Shown: piece after piece, positions 26,313 through 35,523 of the stretch
Numbering within the stretch: the stretch's first letter is position 1
Layout: the number at the start of each line of letters is the position of its first letter
Notes under the pieces: model-generated
Databases searched by the model: none
What the model was told of the DNA's origin: nothing
Seen by the model: only the letters and a program-made list of their open reading frames with translations
Made by a program: the position numbers and the translations under genes
Source of the DNA: Spirochaetia bacterium
GTDB taxonomy: Bacteria; Spirochaetota; Spirochaetia; PWKH01
Length of the DNA: 37,220 nucleotides
Assembly: GCA_007116075.1 (NCBI GenBank)
Contig: SKJE01000071.1
Coordinates: forward strand, 1-37,220
Reading direction: 5' to 3'

Positions 26313-27638
26313 ATGGCATTTTCTGATTATCTGCATGAACAGCACATTCTGTTTTTCCAGGACGTATCAAAGAACGAGGCAATTCACCAGCTTGCCCAGA
26401 CGGTCAGTGAGCGGGTCCCGAATAGTGATACGGATACCATAATAAAGGCTGTTTGGGACCGTGAATCCCAGCTTTCCACCCGGATAGCTCCAGGGATAGC
26501 CATTCCCCACGCCACCTTTCCCCATCTCAACACTACCTACATATCAGTCGGGGTCAGTCATAAGGGAATCCTTTACGATGCAAAGGAGGACGGGATAGTT
26601 CACCTGATCATTATGCTTGTGGGAGATGAGGCGAACCACCTCAAGGCACTCAGTGAAATGGCTATCCGGCTCCAGATTCCCGGCATCTATGAGCGAATCA
26701 TTGAATCAGAAAGCTCCCGTGAAATCTACAGCCTGCTTACCAGTCCCTCCCCTGACCTCCTAACCTCAATGGAATCGATTCATACCTCCCGCAAGATCTG
26801 CCGCCAGGCGGTGGAGCTTGCCCGGTCTCTCGAAGCTACCACAGTCATCATCCATGGGAATGACACTCTCATTTCCGGTGTGCGCTGCAGCCACCAGGAT
26901 ATCAGAATGCTCTATGTCGCTTCTGACACAAATGAACCCGTAGAAGAGAGCGTCAAGAATCCGAAGGAAAATACCCAGGTTATCACCATGCCCTTCAGGG
27001 GACTGAACCGCTCAAGCCAGGTGGAGATAAGTCTGCTTCTTGCCCTGTCAAAGGGGCTGCTTAAGCGTGAAGAGCGGGTGGTGAGCGTATTCGGACTCAA
27101 CTCACTGAAACGCCTTGACACTATCGTGTATACAGATGTACAGAGGGAGTTCAAGCGTTTTTTCTCCACCTCCATCGATAATGCGTCCAATGACATCCAG
27201 CAGCAGGTGTTCATTCGGGTGATGCAGCTTGCCTCCGAGATTGCCCATGAGGGACGGGAGGGAAAAGCGGTGGGAACCCTGTTTGTGATCGGGGAATACG
27301 AAGAAGTATCCCAACACTGCCAGCAGATGATTGCAAATCCCTTCAAGGGCTACGAAGATCATGAACGTAATATTCTTGACCCAGGGCTCTCTGAGACTAT
27401 CAAGGAGTTTGCCCAGATAGATGGTGCGATTATCATAAAGGGAAACGGGGTCATCGCCTCGGCAGGCACCTATCTTCGGGTTAAGCATCCGATTAAAAAT
27501 TTTCCCTCAGGACTTGGAGCCCGCCATGCAGCTGCTGCAGGTATAACCGCAGCAACCGAAGCGGTGGCTATTGCGATATCTGAATCAACCCGGAAACTGA
27601 GTCTCTTCAGTTCCGGGGAACGTATCATGGAAGTCTAG
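26313..27638 (+). CDS. Tripartite PTS EIIA (Fru/Ntr) - pyruvate-kinase-C-like - DisA_N diadenylate cyclase domain fusion
   Basis: EIIA: STRIAPGIAIPHATFPH with His66 and HLKALSEMAIRL; PK_C-like: SRKICRQAVELARSLEATTVIIHG...LLLALSKGLLKREERVVSVFG; DAC: QIDGAIIIKGNGVIASAGTYLRV...GLGARHAAAAGITAATEAVAIAISESTRKLSLFSSGE. RBS GAGGGGG. Confidence 0.85.
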   Translation: MAFSDYLHEQHILFFQDVSKNEAIHQLAQTVSERVPNSDTDTIIKAVWDRESQLSTRIAPGIAIPHATFPHLNTTYISVGVSHKGILYDAKEDGIVHLIIMLVGDEANHLKALSEMAIRLQIPGIYERIIESESSREIYSLLTSPSPDLLTSMESIHTSRKICRQAVELARSLEATTVIIHGNDTLISGVRCSHQDIRMLYVASDTNEPVEESVKNPKENTQVITMPFRGLNRSSQVEISLLLALSKGLLKREERVVSVFGLNSLKRLDTIVYTDVQREFKRFFSTSIDNASNDIQQQVFIRVMQLASEIAHEGREGKAVGTLFVIGEYEEVSQHCQQMIANPFKGYEDHERNILDPGLSETIKEFAQIDGAIIIKGNGVIASAGTYLRVKHPIKNFPSGLGARHAAAAGITAATEAVAIAISESTRKLSLFSSGERIMEV

Positions 27639-27656
27639 CAACTGAGGAGTAATTAC

Positions 27657-29048
27657 ATGCCGGTATTTGTGAACCGCACCCTGAATATGAAGAAGATCAA
27701 GCTGATCGGTTTTGACATGGACTATACCCTGGTCCCTTACCACACCGATGCATTTGAGGGACTCACCTATAAGATGGCCCTCACCAAACTTGTTGATGTA
27801 CTGGGCTATCCGAAGGAGATACACAGGCAGCAATTCGACCTCCAACGGGCTGTAGTGGGATTGGTGATAGATCGACGGACCGGGTATATACTGCAGCTGA
27901 GCCGCTATAACAAGGTAAAAACCTCCTACTACGGCCTGGATCAGGTTCACTACCGGGAACAGGATCGAATCTATGGAAACATGACCATAGACCTGAAATC
28001 GACAGACTACATCAGTCTTGACACCTACTTCGCTATATCCCATGGGGTGCTCTTCAGCCAGCTTGTGCAGCTGAAAAAGGAGGGGCTGGATCTGCCGGAC
28101 TACAGTACTCTCGAACAGGACATCCGTGACATGATCGACCTTATCCACCGGGATGGATCCCTCAAACGGGAGATTAAGCAGGATTTTTCCCGGTTCGTTA
28201 TCCAGGACGAAAAAACTGCCCAGGTGCTGGAACGGTACCGGGCGTACCGCAAGCAGCTCATGGTCATCACCAATTCTGACTACTCCTATACCAAGGCGCT
28301 TCTCGATTATGCCATCAATCCGTTTCTCCGTCATCATACCAGCTGGGAGGAGCTCTTCGATATCGTCATTACCCTGGCGGACAAGCCGCTGTTCTTTGAA
28401 CGGACCTCCCGATTTCTCTCCATTGATCCTGCAACAGGGCTCATGAGCAACCATGAAGCACCGGTCACCTCGGGCATTTTTCAGGGGGGATGCTCCCGAA
28501 TCCTGGAGCGGGATCTGAAACTCAAGGGCAATGAGATTCTTTACCTGGGAGATCACATATACGGGGATGTTGTCTCCATCAAGCGACGGTGCAACTGGAG
28601 AACCGCCCTGGTACTGGGAGAGCTGGAACGTGAGCGGGAGAGTCTGAGATTTTCACAACCGATCCAGCGGCAGATTGACCGGCTCATGGACCAGAAGGAC
28701 CACCTGGAACAGCGCATCAACACTATCGATATTCTCTCCTATGAAGGAACAAAGAGGGATCACCAGGAGCTCGATGAACTGTACCAGGACATCGACCGGC
28801 TCAATGAACAGATCTCCTCGCTGATCGCCTCCTATACATCCTATTTCAATCCCTACTGGGGACAGGTGCTCCGTGCCGGATTTGAGGAGAGCCTCTATGC
28901 AGAGCAGGTTGAGAAATATGCATGCATATATATGACCCGGGTATCAGATCTTTATGAATATTCTCCGAAAACCTATTTCCGGCCGAAACGGCGGATTCTC
29001 CCCCACGAACGGGACATCCTGCTGAGCACTCTCCCTGACCATGAATAA
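27657..29048 (+). CDS. HAD-IG family (cytosolic IMP/GMP-type) 5'-nucleotidase
   Basis: VFVNRTLNMKKIKLIGFDMDYTLVPY, MVITNSDYSYT, LYLGDHIYGDVVSIKRRCNWRTALVL motifs. Confidence 0.92.
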   Translation: MPVFVNRTLNMKKIKLIGFDMDYTLVPYHTDAFEGLTYKMALTKLVDVLGYPKEIHRQQFDLQRAVVGLVIDRRTGYILQLSRYNKVKTSYYGLDQVHYREQDRIYGNMTIDLKSTDYISLDTYFAISHGVLFSQLVQLKKEGLDLPDYSTLEQDIRDMIDLIHRDGSLKREIKQDFSRFVIQDEKTAQVLERYRAYRKQLMVITNSDYSYTKALLDYAINPFLRHHTSWEELFDIVITLADKPLFFERTSRFLSIDPATGLMSNHEAPVTSGIFQGGCSRILERDLKLKGNEILYLGDHIYGDVVSIKRRCNWRTALVLGELERERESLRFSQPIQRQIDRLMDQKDHLEQRINTIDILSYEGTKRDHQELDELYQDIDRLNEQISSLIASYTSYFNPYWGQVLRAGFEESLYAEQVEKYACIYMTRVSDLYEYSPKTYFRPKRRILPHERDILLSTLPDHE

Positions 29049-29154
29049 GTATGCATCTTTTTACATACAATATGCATAAAATGGTTTCGGACCTGAATAA
29101 AATGTGATATATTTTGTACAACATATGTCTTAAACCTATTAGAGGAGGATTAGC

Positions 29155-30495
29155 ATGAAAGCACCACGTGAGCTGTGGACTTCAAGAGTGGCATTTATCC
29201 TTGCCGCTGCTGGTTCTGCCGTCGGACTCGGTAACATTTGGCGTTTCTCCTATGTTGTCGGAACGAATGGTGGAGCTGCATTTATCATTGTGTATCTTAT
29301 TATTATTGCTGTTATCGGTTATCCGATGATGGTTACGGAAATCGCATTGGGGAGAAAAACCCATAAGAATGCGATCGGGGCATTTAAGGCTCTGGCTCCC
29401 AACACCCCCTGGTGGCTGGTCGGAGCGCTGGGTGTCCTTGCTGGGTTCGTCATTCTCTCCTTCTATTCGGTCGTAGCCGGCTGGTCTGTATCCTATATCT
29501 TCAAGACCATCGGAGGAAGCCTTGGTGCTGATGCTGACTTTGCGGGAGTGTTCGTCGGACATATTACCAGTGCCTGGGCACCAGTAATCTGGCATGCAGT
29601 TTTCATGGCCATCACATTGGGCATTATTGCAGCAGGAGTCGTAGGCGGAATCGGACGGGCTGTTCGTATTCTTATGCCCGCCCTGTTTGTACTGCTGATC
29701 ATTCTGGTTCTGCGTTCACTTACCCTGCCAGGAGCCGGAGCTGGTGTTGCATTTATCCTGCAGCCAGACTTCAGTGAACTAACCGCCCAGTCAATCCTTG
29801 GTGCCGTAGGACAGGCGTTCTTTACCCTCTCTCTCGGTATGGGATGTATGATTACCTACGGAAGTTACCTGAATGACAAGGACGACGTACCAGACAACGG
29901 CGCATGGGTTGTCGCTCTTGATACTGGTGTAGCCCTGCTTGCAGGTTTTGCCATCTTCCCTGCTGTGTTCGCCCTCGGGTTTGACCCCGCAGCTGGTGCT
30001 GGTCTGGCATTTATTACCCTGCCCGCAGTATTTGCATCCATGCCCGGAGGAGTACTGTTTGGCGTGCTGTTCTTTGTTCTGCTGAGTATTGCAGCTCTTA
30101 CCTCAGCGATTTCGCTGCTGGAAGTAGTAGTTGCATGGCTGGTAGATGAATATGACTGGAGCAGAAAGAAAGCTTCACTGATTATCGGTGTGCTGATTTT
30201 CCTCGTTGGTGTCCCCGCAAGTCTTAGTAACGGAGCAATCTCTTTCAATATCGCAGGAATGCCCTTCTTTGACTTTCTCGACTTCCTGCAGGAAAGTATT
30301 CTGCTGCCCCTGGGTGGTCTGCTGACTGCTGTATTTGCAGGACATGTCTGGACTGCTAAAAAGACCAGAGAATACGCAAATACTGAACGCGGCAAGATCG
30401 TTCTCGGCGGATGGTATGATGTACTGATCAAGTACATTGTTCCCATTGCTATCGCGGTCGTTATGATCTTCGGTCTCATCGACAAGTTCAGTTAA
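29155..30495 (+). CDS. Sodium-dependent transporter, neurotransmitter:sodium symporter (NSS/SNF) family
   Basis: WTSRVAFILAAAGSAVGLGNIWRFSYVVGTNGGAAFIIVYL...GYPMMVTEIALGR signature; AGAGGAGGATTAGC RBS. Confidence 0.95.
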   Translation: MKAPRELWTSRVAFILAAAGSAVGLGNIWRFSYVVGTNGGAAFIIVYLIIIAVIGYPMMVTEIALGRKTHKNAIGAFKALAPNTPWWLVGALGVLAGFVILSFYSVVAGWSVSYIFKTIGGSLGADADFAGVFVGHITSAWAPVIWHAVFMAITLGIIAAGVVGGIGRAVRILMPALFVLLIILVLRSLTLPGAGAGVAFILQPDFSELTAQSILGAVGQAFFTLSLGMGCMITYGSYLNDKDDVPDNGAWVVALDTGVALLAGFAIFPAVFALGFDPAAGAGLAFITLPAVFASMPGGVLFGVLFFVLLSIAALTSAISLLEVVVAWLVDEYDWSRKKASLIIGVLIFLVGVPASLSNGAISFNIAGMPFFDFLDFLQESILLPLGGLLTAVFAGHVWTAKKTREYANTERGKIVLGGWYDVLIKYIVPIAIAVVMIFGLIDKFS

Positions 30496-30512
30496 GCACC
30501 ATGATGTGATAT

Positions 30513-30537
30513 GAGGGTCCCTCCAACGGGGACCCTC
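30513..30537 (+). terminator. Strong hairpin after the NSS symporter (terminator-like, no T tract)
   Basis: GAGGGTCCC (30513-30521) / GGGACCCTC (30529-30537), 9-bp perfect stem. Confidence 0.55.
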
Positions 30538-30672
30538 AATACTTTCCTACCTCGCCAAAGCTGAGCACCTTCAGCAGGAAATTATGCAACCAATAGATGA
30601 TCAAAGCGGTTAACTATATATACGGTAATGTATTATCAGTTATTTTTTATATATCAAGATAGGCTTTTTTAT

Positions 30673-30701
30673 TTGACATTGCACTCAGAGTCAAGTAGAC
30701 T
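30673..30701 (+). promoter_or_regulatory. Sigma-70-like promoter candidate for the 57-aa ORF
   Basis: TTGACA (30673-30678), 17-bp spacer, TAGACT (30696-30701). Confidence 0.5.
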
Positions 30702-30736
30702 TAATTATCTTATATACTCATCAAAGGGGTAAAATA

Positions 30737-30910
30737 ATGCAGGAATTATCATTCTATGACGTAAAATCCAAGTCCAAATTTAATGCTTCCCAGTATGATA
30801 TTCGGGAAAAGAACGGGAGATTCTTTGCCGTAACCAAGTCTCTCACCGGGACCCATGAATGCTGGAGAGTTATCAGCAAGGCTCAGGCTGCGGAACTGAA
30901 AGACCAGTAA
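30737..30910 (+). CDS. Small 57-aa protein, hypothetical (not in supplied ORF track)
   Basis: ATG..TAA reading MQELSFYDVKSKSKFNASQYDIREKNGRFFAVTKSLTGTHECWRVISKAQAAELKDQ; AAAGGGG RBS-like 30723-30729; own promoter-like and terminator sequences. Confidence 0.65.
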   Translation: MQELSFYDVKSKSKFNASQYDIREKNGRFFAVTKSLTGTHECWRVISKAQAAELKDQ

Positions 30911-30927
30911 GACTGGTGTAAGGTATG

Positions 30928-30962
30928 CGCCTCCCTCTCTGGAAAAGAGAAGGAGGCGTTTT
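30928..30962 (+). terminator. Intrinsic terminator after the 57-aa ORF, facing hppA
   Basis: CGCCTCCCTCTCT ... AGAGAAGGAGGCG (one mismatch) followed by TTTT. Confidence 0.8.
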
Positions 30963-30980
30963 CTCTCTTAGCTGTACTTT

Positions 30981-32996
30981 CTACAGTGCTATCAGCACGA
31001 AGAACACCGGACCAAATATTACTGCAACCTTTCCAACCAGCTTGATCAGGATGTTCAATGACGGCCCTGCAGTATCCTTGAAGGGGTCACCCACAGTATC
31101 TCCAATCACTGATGCACTGTGAGCTTCACTTCCTTTACCTCCAAAATTTCCTGCCTCAATATACTTTTTGGCGTTGTCCCATGCACCGCCGGCGTTTGCC
31201 ATCATCACAGCCATGATGAAACCGGTCAGGAGAGACCCGAGCAGGAGTCCTGCAACAGCGTTGGGACCGAGGGTAAACCCAATGGCCAGTGGAGTAAGGA
31301 TTACCAGTACTCCCGGCAGCAGCATGGAGCGCAGGGCGCTCTTGGTCGCGATATCCACGCAGGATACATAATCAGGCTTCTCACTGCCATCCATGATACC
31401 CTTGATCTCAGCAAACTGTCGGCGAACCTCCGTGACAATTTCAAAACTCCCCTTCCCTACACTCTTCAAGGCTAAGGAGCTGAAGAGGAACGTGAGCATA
31501 CCGCCGATCATCACTCCAATAATGACATCCAGGTTGGTCAGGCTCGCAGTATCGATTTCTGCAACTTCAAAATAGGTAGCCAACCAGGCCAGGGAGGCTA
31601 AAGCAGCAGAACCGACAGCAAATCCCTTGCCCAATGCAGCAGTGGTGTTGCCTACCGCATCAAGGGCTTCACAGCGTCCGCGAACCTTGCTGCCGAGTCC
31701 TGCCATCTGGCTGATACCCGCTGCGTTATCAGCTATGGGACCGTAGCAGTCCATGGCAAGCAGCATACCTAAGTTTATCAGCATACCCAGAGCTGCTATC
31801 GCGATACCAAGCAAACCGCCCAGGAGGAATGAGATGAGGGTTGCCATGATCACCAGCAGTACCGGAAGAACGGTACTCATCATGCCGGTGGCCATCCCTT
31901 CGATGATGAGAATAGCTGATCCGTTTTCAGCACTGCGGGCTATATCCCGGGTTGGCTTATGGTCTGCGGAAGTAAAATATTCTGTAGACAGCGATATAAG
32001 GAATCCAGCTGCAAGACCGGCTATCAGTGCCCAGAAGAGCTCCAGGGATCCGATCATGTTCTTGATGATGAAAAAACTCACCGCCACCATCAGGATATTG
32101 CTGACATACACCCCCCGGTTCATTGCACCGTGAGCTTTGGATACCTGCTGATCGAAGTCTTCGGTCTCCAGTTCCCGGGGATTCACGCTGAGCGCTCCAA
32201 TGATTGATACAACAATACCCGAAGCGGCAAGCAGCAGCGGAAGGTACTTTCCTGTCTGGTGTCCGAATACTGAAATACCTAGCACCATTGCTGCGGCAAT
32301 AGATGATACGTAGGACTCAAAAAGGTCAGAGCCCATGCCTGCAACATCACCGACGTTATCACCGACGTTATCAGCTATGACTGCGGGATTGCGCGGATCA
32401 TCTTCAGGAATATTGCGCTCTACCTTCCCTACCAGATCGGCACCAACATCGGCACTCTTGGTGAAGATTCCTCCTCCGGCGCGCAGGAAAAGCGCTACCG
32501 ATGAGGCTCCAAAGGCAAAACCGAGCCATACGTAACTCTCATCCCATATAAAAGCAACCACCGAGAGCCCGATCAGCCCGAGTCCGACCACACAGAACCC
32601 CATAACTGCCCCGCTTTTAAATGCGATTCTGAGAGCCTTTGCCCAGCTTCCTACCGACGCCTGGGCAGTCCTCCCGTTGGCCAGGGTAGCAATATTCATG
32701 CCGAGCCACCCAGCCAGTGCTGAGGTCAGGGTCCCCGCCACATATGAAATTGCTACATAGGGCTTCGGTTCAATGAACAGCGCCAGAGCTATAGTGACTA
32801 CCAGGGTAAACACTGCCAGGGAGCGGTACTCCCTGCGAAGAAATGCCATAGATCCGGTACGTATTGCACGGGAGAGCTCCTGCATCACCTCAGATCCCTG
32901 ATCCTCTTTAAGAATTGACTTGATGAGATACACTACAAAGAGCAGGGCGAGAACTCCTCCCCCCAGAACAAATACACGTAGGATTATCAGACTCAT
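30981..32996 (-). CDS. hppA: Membrane-bound ion-translocating pyrophosphatase (HppA family), K+-dependent type
   Basis: [102 protein letters not shown]. Confidence 0.97.
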   Translation of the reverse strand: MSLIILRVFVLGGGVLALLFVVYLIKSILKEDQGSEVMQELSRAIRTGSMAFLRREYRSLAVFTLVVTIALALFIEPKPYVAISYVAGTLTSALAGWLGMNIATLANGRTAQASVGSWAKALRIAFKSGAVMGFCVVGLGLIGLSVVAFIWDESYVWLGFAFGASSVALFLRAGGGIFTKSADVGADLVGKVERNIPEDDPRNPAVIADNVGDNVGDVAGMGSDLFESYVSSIAAAMVLGISVFGHQTGKYLPLLLAASGIVVSIIGALSVNPRELETEDFDQQVSKAHGAMNRGVYVSNILMVAVSFFIIKNMIGSLELFWALIAGLAAGFLISLSTEYFTSADHKPTRDIARSAENGSAILIIEGMATGMMSTVLPVLLVIMATLISFLLGGLLGIAIAALGMLINLGMLLAMDCYGPIADNAAGISQMAGLGSKVRGRCEALDAVGNTTAALGKGFAVGSAALASLAWLATYFEVAEIDTASLTNLDVIIGVMIGGMLTFLFSSLALKSVGKGSFEIVTEVRRQFAEIKGIMDGSEKPDYVSCVDIATKSALRSMLLPGVLVILTPLAIGFTLGPNAVAGLLLGSLLTGFIMAVMMANAGGAWDNAKKYIEAGNFGGKGSEAHSASVIGDTVGDPFKDTAGPSLNILIKLVGKVAVIFGPVFFVLIAL

Positions 32997-33020
32997 GGGT
33001 ACACCTCCAAATGTCAGAGT

Positions 33021-33049
33021 AGTGTAACCTGAGTGTGTTGTGAGGTCAA
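33021..33049 (-). promoter_or_regulatory. Sigma-70-like promoter of hppA
   Basis: Minus strand reads TTGACC - 17 bp - TACACT, then GGAGGTGTACCCATG. Confidence 0.75.
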
Positions 33050-33095
33050 TTTTTTTTTCTACATCCCATACTTGACAACAGGCAGAAAACCGTTA

Positions 33096-35498
33096 CTAGC
33101 TGGTAACATCAGTATGTTGAAGCAGCACCGGCGAGGTATAGATTTTCCCGTTTACCTCAATCTGGTATTCCTGTTCCTCCATCCGGGTGATCGATATGTC
33201 GTACCAGCGGTCTCTGAACAACCGTCGAACCCGGGCAGAAGAGAGCCATGAGGGAAGTGCCGGATCGATAAGAAGCCCGTCGAATTCGGGCCGGATACCG
33301 AGCATATAGTGATGGGATACCAGCACATTCCATGAGGCGGTACCGGTCAGCCAGGAGTTTTTCGCCTCGCCGAATCGGGGTGCATCGGGTCCTGCAATCA
33401 TCTGGGAGTATACATAGGGCTCTGCCCGATGTATCTCGCTGATGGATTCACGGTAGGCGGGATTGATCAGCCGGTAGTAGGCATAGGCCTGGTCGGGATC
33501 TCCCTGGAGAATCTCTGCGATCATCACCCAGGGATTATTGTGGCAGAATATTCCTGCATTCTCCTTATATCCCGGTGGATATGAGGAGATTTCTCCGTAC
33601 TCCCGCCTGTAGCTGGTGAACGCCGGGGTATTGAGCTGGATGCCATGGTCACTGACCAGCAGCTGTTTCACCGCATCCAGGGCCCTCCTGGGATACCCCT
33701 CCTCCTCACCGATTCGAGCCATGGAACAGAACCCCTGGGGTTCAATAAAGATTTTTCCTTCTGAGTCTTCACTCGTACCAACAGGATTCATGTGGTCATC
33801 ATAGGCTCTCAGATACCATGAGCCATCCCATCCGTGGTCGATCACAGCTTTTTCGGTCAACTCAAGTTCCCGTTCAATACGAGCAGATTCCTCCAATCTT
33901 CCAGTTCTTCGACACAGCTCCGCCCAGTCCGGGGCAATGAAGGCAAAGATTCCTGCGATCAGGACACTTTCGGCCCGGTTTCCTCCCCGATTCTCACAGG
34001 TCTGGAATGACTCATCCGGATCATCGGAATACGCATTGAGGTTGAGACAGTCATTCCAGTCAGCTCGTCCAATAAGCGGCAGTCCATGGACTCCCTTGCT
34101 GCTGCTATAGTGCTCAAGCACGGCATGAAGATGATCCCAGAACTGCACAGGGGTATCCGGTTCATCAGCGAAGGTCACCGGTTCATCAAGGATAGTCCAG
34201 TCACCGGTCTCCTTGATATATGAAACCGCTGCATAGACCAGCCAGAGAGGATCATCATTGAATCCGGTACCGACATCTCCGTTACCTCTTTTGGTCATGG
34301 GCTGGTACTGATGGTATGCGCTTCCGTCGGTAAACTGAATTGAAGCAACGTCCAAAATACGCTGACGGCATTCGTCGGGTAGAAGGTGCATCACCCCAAG
34401 CATATCCTGGTTGGTATCCCTGAAACCTATCCCCCGTCCGATACCCGATTCATAGTAGGAGGCACTTCTGGACAGATAAAAGTTCTGGACGCACTGATAC
34501 TGATTCCATGTTGATGCCATACGGTCAAACGGGTCTTCACCTGTTTCTGCCTGAAATCGGCTGAGCAGCCGGTCCCAGTGGATACTCAAGTCTTCAAAAG
34601 CGCGGTCGACCTCTGACGGATTGCTGAAGCGATCCAGAACTCGCCGGGCATCTGAGGTCTCCGGTATTCCCGGGGAAGCCCATTTATTTTTATCCCGTTG
34701 ACTTTGGTAGCCGAGCATAAAGACAATCCGTCTGGATTCACCCGGTTCCAGGTGCAGACTGACCCGAAACGCCCCGATGGGGAACCACCCGCTCACTATG
34801 CTGTTCTCCGAACCGCCGCTGCGTGGTACCGCCGGGTCCCGATAGTCTCCGTCCGGGCCGAGGAATACTTCCCGATCGGTATCAAATCCGGAGGGGTCAC
34901 AGTTGACTCCGTACCAGCTGTAATGGTCTCTCCGTTCCCGGTACTCCGTGGTATGGCAGATCATGCTCGGTTCAAGATGCACCTCCCCAATATTGAGGTT
35001 TCTCTGGAAATTGGTCATATCATCAAGGGCATTGTAGTTACTAAACTCAACGCAGCTGTAGAATTCCATATCCCGTACGCTTTCGCTGACATTTTCCACA
35101 AGCACATCCTGGAGTTCAACCTGCTCGTCCCGGGGTATGCACCAGCGCAGACGAACCCTGATACCGTTGCGGGAAGAGGTAATCTCTGTAGTTCCCATTC
35201 CATGGCGGCAGGTAAAATCATCGAGGGTATATTTCATCGGTTTGTACAGTGGACTCCAGAGATCGCCTGCCTCATTAATATAGACATTCCTAGCACCCAC
35301 ATCCCGGGGTACCTGATGATACCGATACCGGGTCAGCCTGCGCAGCCGTGCATCCTGGTAGAACGTGTACCCGCCGCCCGTGTGGGAGATCAGGGAGAAA
35401 AGAGTACCGTTACCCAGGTAGTTAATCCAGGGACGTGGTGTATTGGGGGTTGTAATGACATATTCCCGTCGTTTGTCGTCAAAGTGTCCGTACTGCAT
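33096..35498 (-). CDS. Cellobiose phosphorylase, GH94
   Basis: YGHFDDKRREYVITTPNTPRPWINYLGNGTLFSLISHTGGGYTFYQDARLRRLTRYRYHQVPRDVGARNVYINEAGD; catalytic region GLPLIGRADWNDCLNLNA. Closely follows the pattern I recall for the Cellvibrio gilvus cellobiose phosphorylase N-terminus. Confidence 0.93.
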   Translation of the reverse strand: MQYGHFDDKRREYVITTPNTPRPWINYLGNGTLFSLISHTGGGYTFYQDARLRRLTRYRYHQVPRDVGARNVYINEAGDLWSPLYKPMKYTLDDFTCRHGMGTTEITSSRNGIRVRLRWCIPRDEQVELQDVLVENVSESVRDMEFYSCVEFSNYNALDDMTNFQRNLNIGEVHLEPSMICHTTEYRERRDHYSWYGVNCDPSGFDTDREVFLGPDGDYRDPAVPRSGGSENSIVSGWFPIGAFRVSLHLEPGESRRIVFMLGYQSQRDKNKWASPGIPETSDARRVLDRFSNPSEVDRAFEDLSIHWDRLLSRFQAETGEDPFDRMASTWNQYQCVQNFYLSRSASYYESGIGRGIGFRDTNQDMLGVMHLLPDECRQRILDVASIQFTDGSAYHQYQPMTKRGNGDVGTGFNDDPLWLVYAAVSYIKETGDWTILDEPVTFADEPDTPVQFWDHLHAVLEHYSSSKGVHGLPLIGRADWNDCLNLNAYSDDPDESFQTCENRGGNRAESVLIAGIFAFIAPDWAELCRRTGRLEESARIERELELTEKAVIDHGWDGSWYLRAYDDHMNPVGTSEDSEGKIFIEPQGFCSMARIGEEEGYPRRALDAVKQLLVSDHGIQLNTPAFTSYRREYGEISSYPPGYKENAGIFCHNNPWVMIAEILQGDPDQAYAYYRLINPAYRESISEIHRAEPYVYSQMIAGPDAPRFGEAKNSWLTGTASWNVLVSHHYMLGIRPEFDGLLIDPALPSWLSSARVRRLFRDRWYDISITRMEEQEYQIEVNGKIYTSPVLLQHTDVTS

Positions 35499-35523
35499 GA
35501 TGTCGGCTCCTTGCTGTATGACA

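Noticed and set aside
27585-28556. Long antisense ORF (323 aa, minus) opposite the HAD-IG nucleotidase gene
   Set aside because: It mirrors a clearly recognisable protein on the plus strand, has no recognisable domain, and fits the shadow ORFs produced by this codon bias.
29049-29154. Possible c-di-AMP (ydaO/yuaA) riboswitch ahead of the NSS symporter
   Set aside because: The leader is only about 100 bp and A/T-rich, too short and lacking the multi-helix structure of that riboswitch class.
33092-33110. Hairpin GTTAC-TAGCTG-GTAAC over the stop codon of the GH94 gene
   Set aside because: Only a 5-bp stem with a short T run on the minus strand; too weak to call a terminator with confidence.
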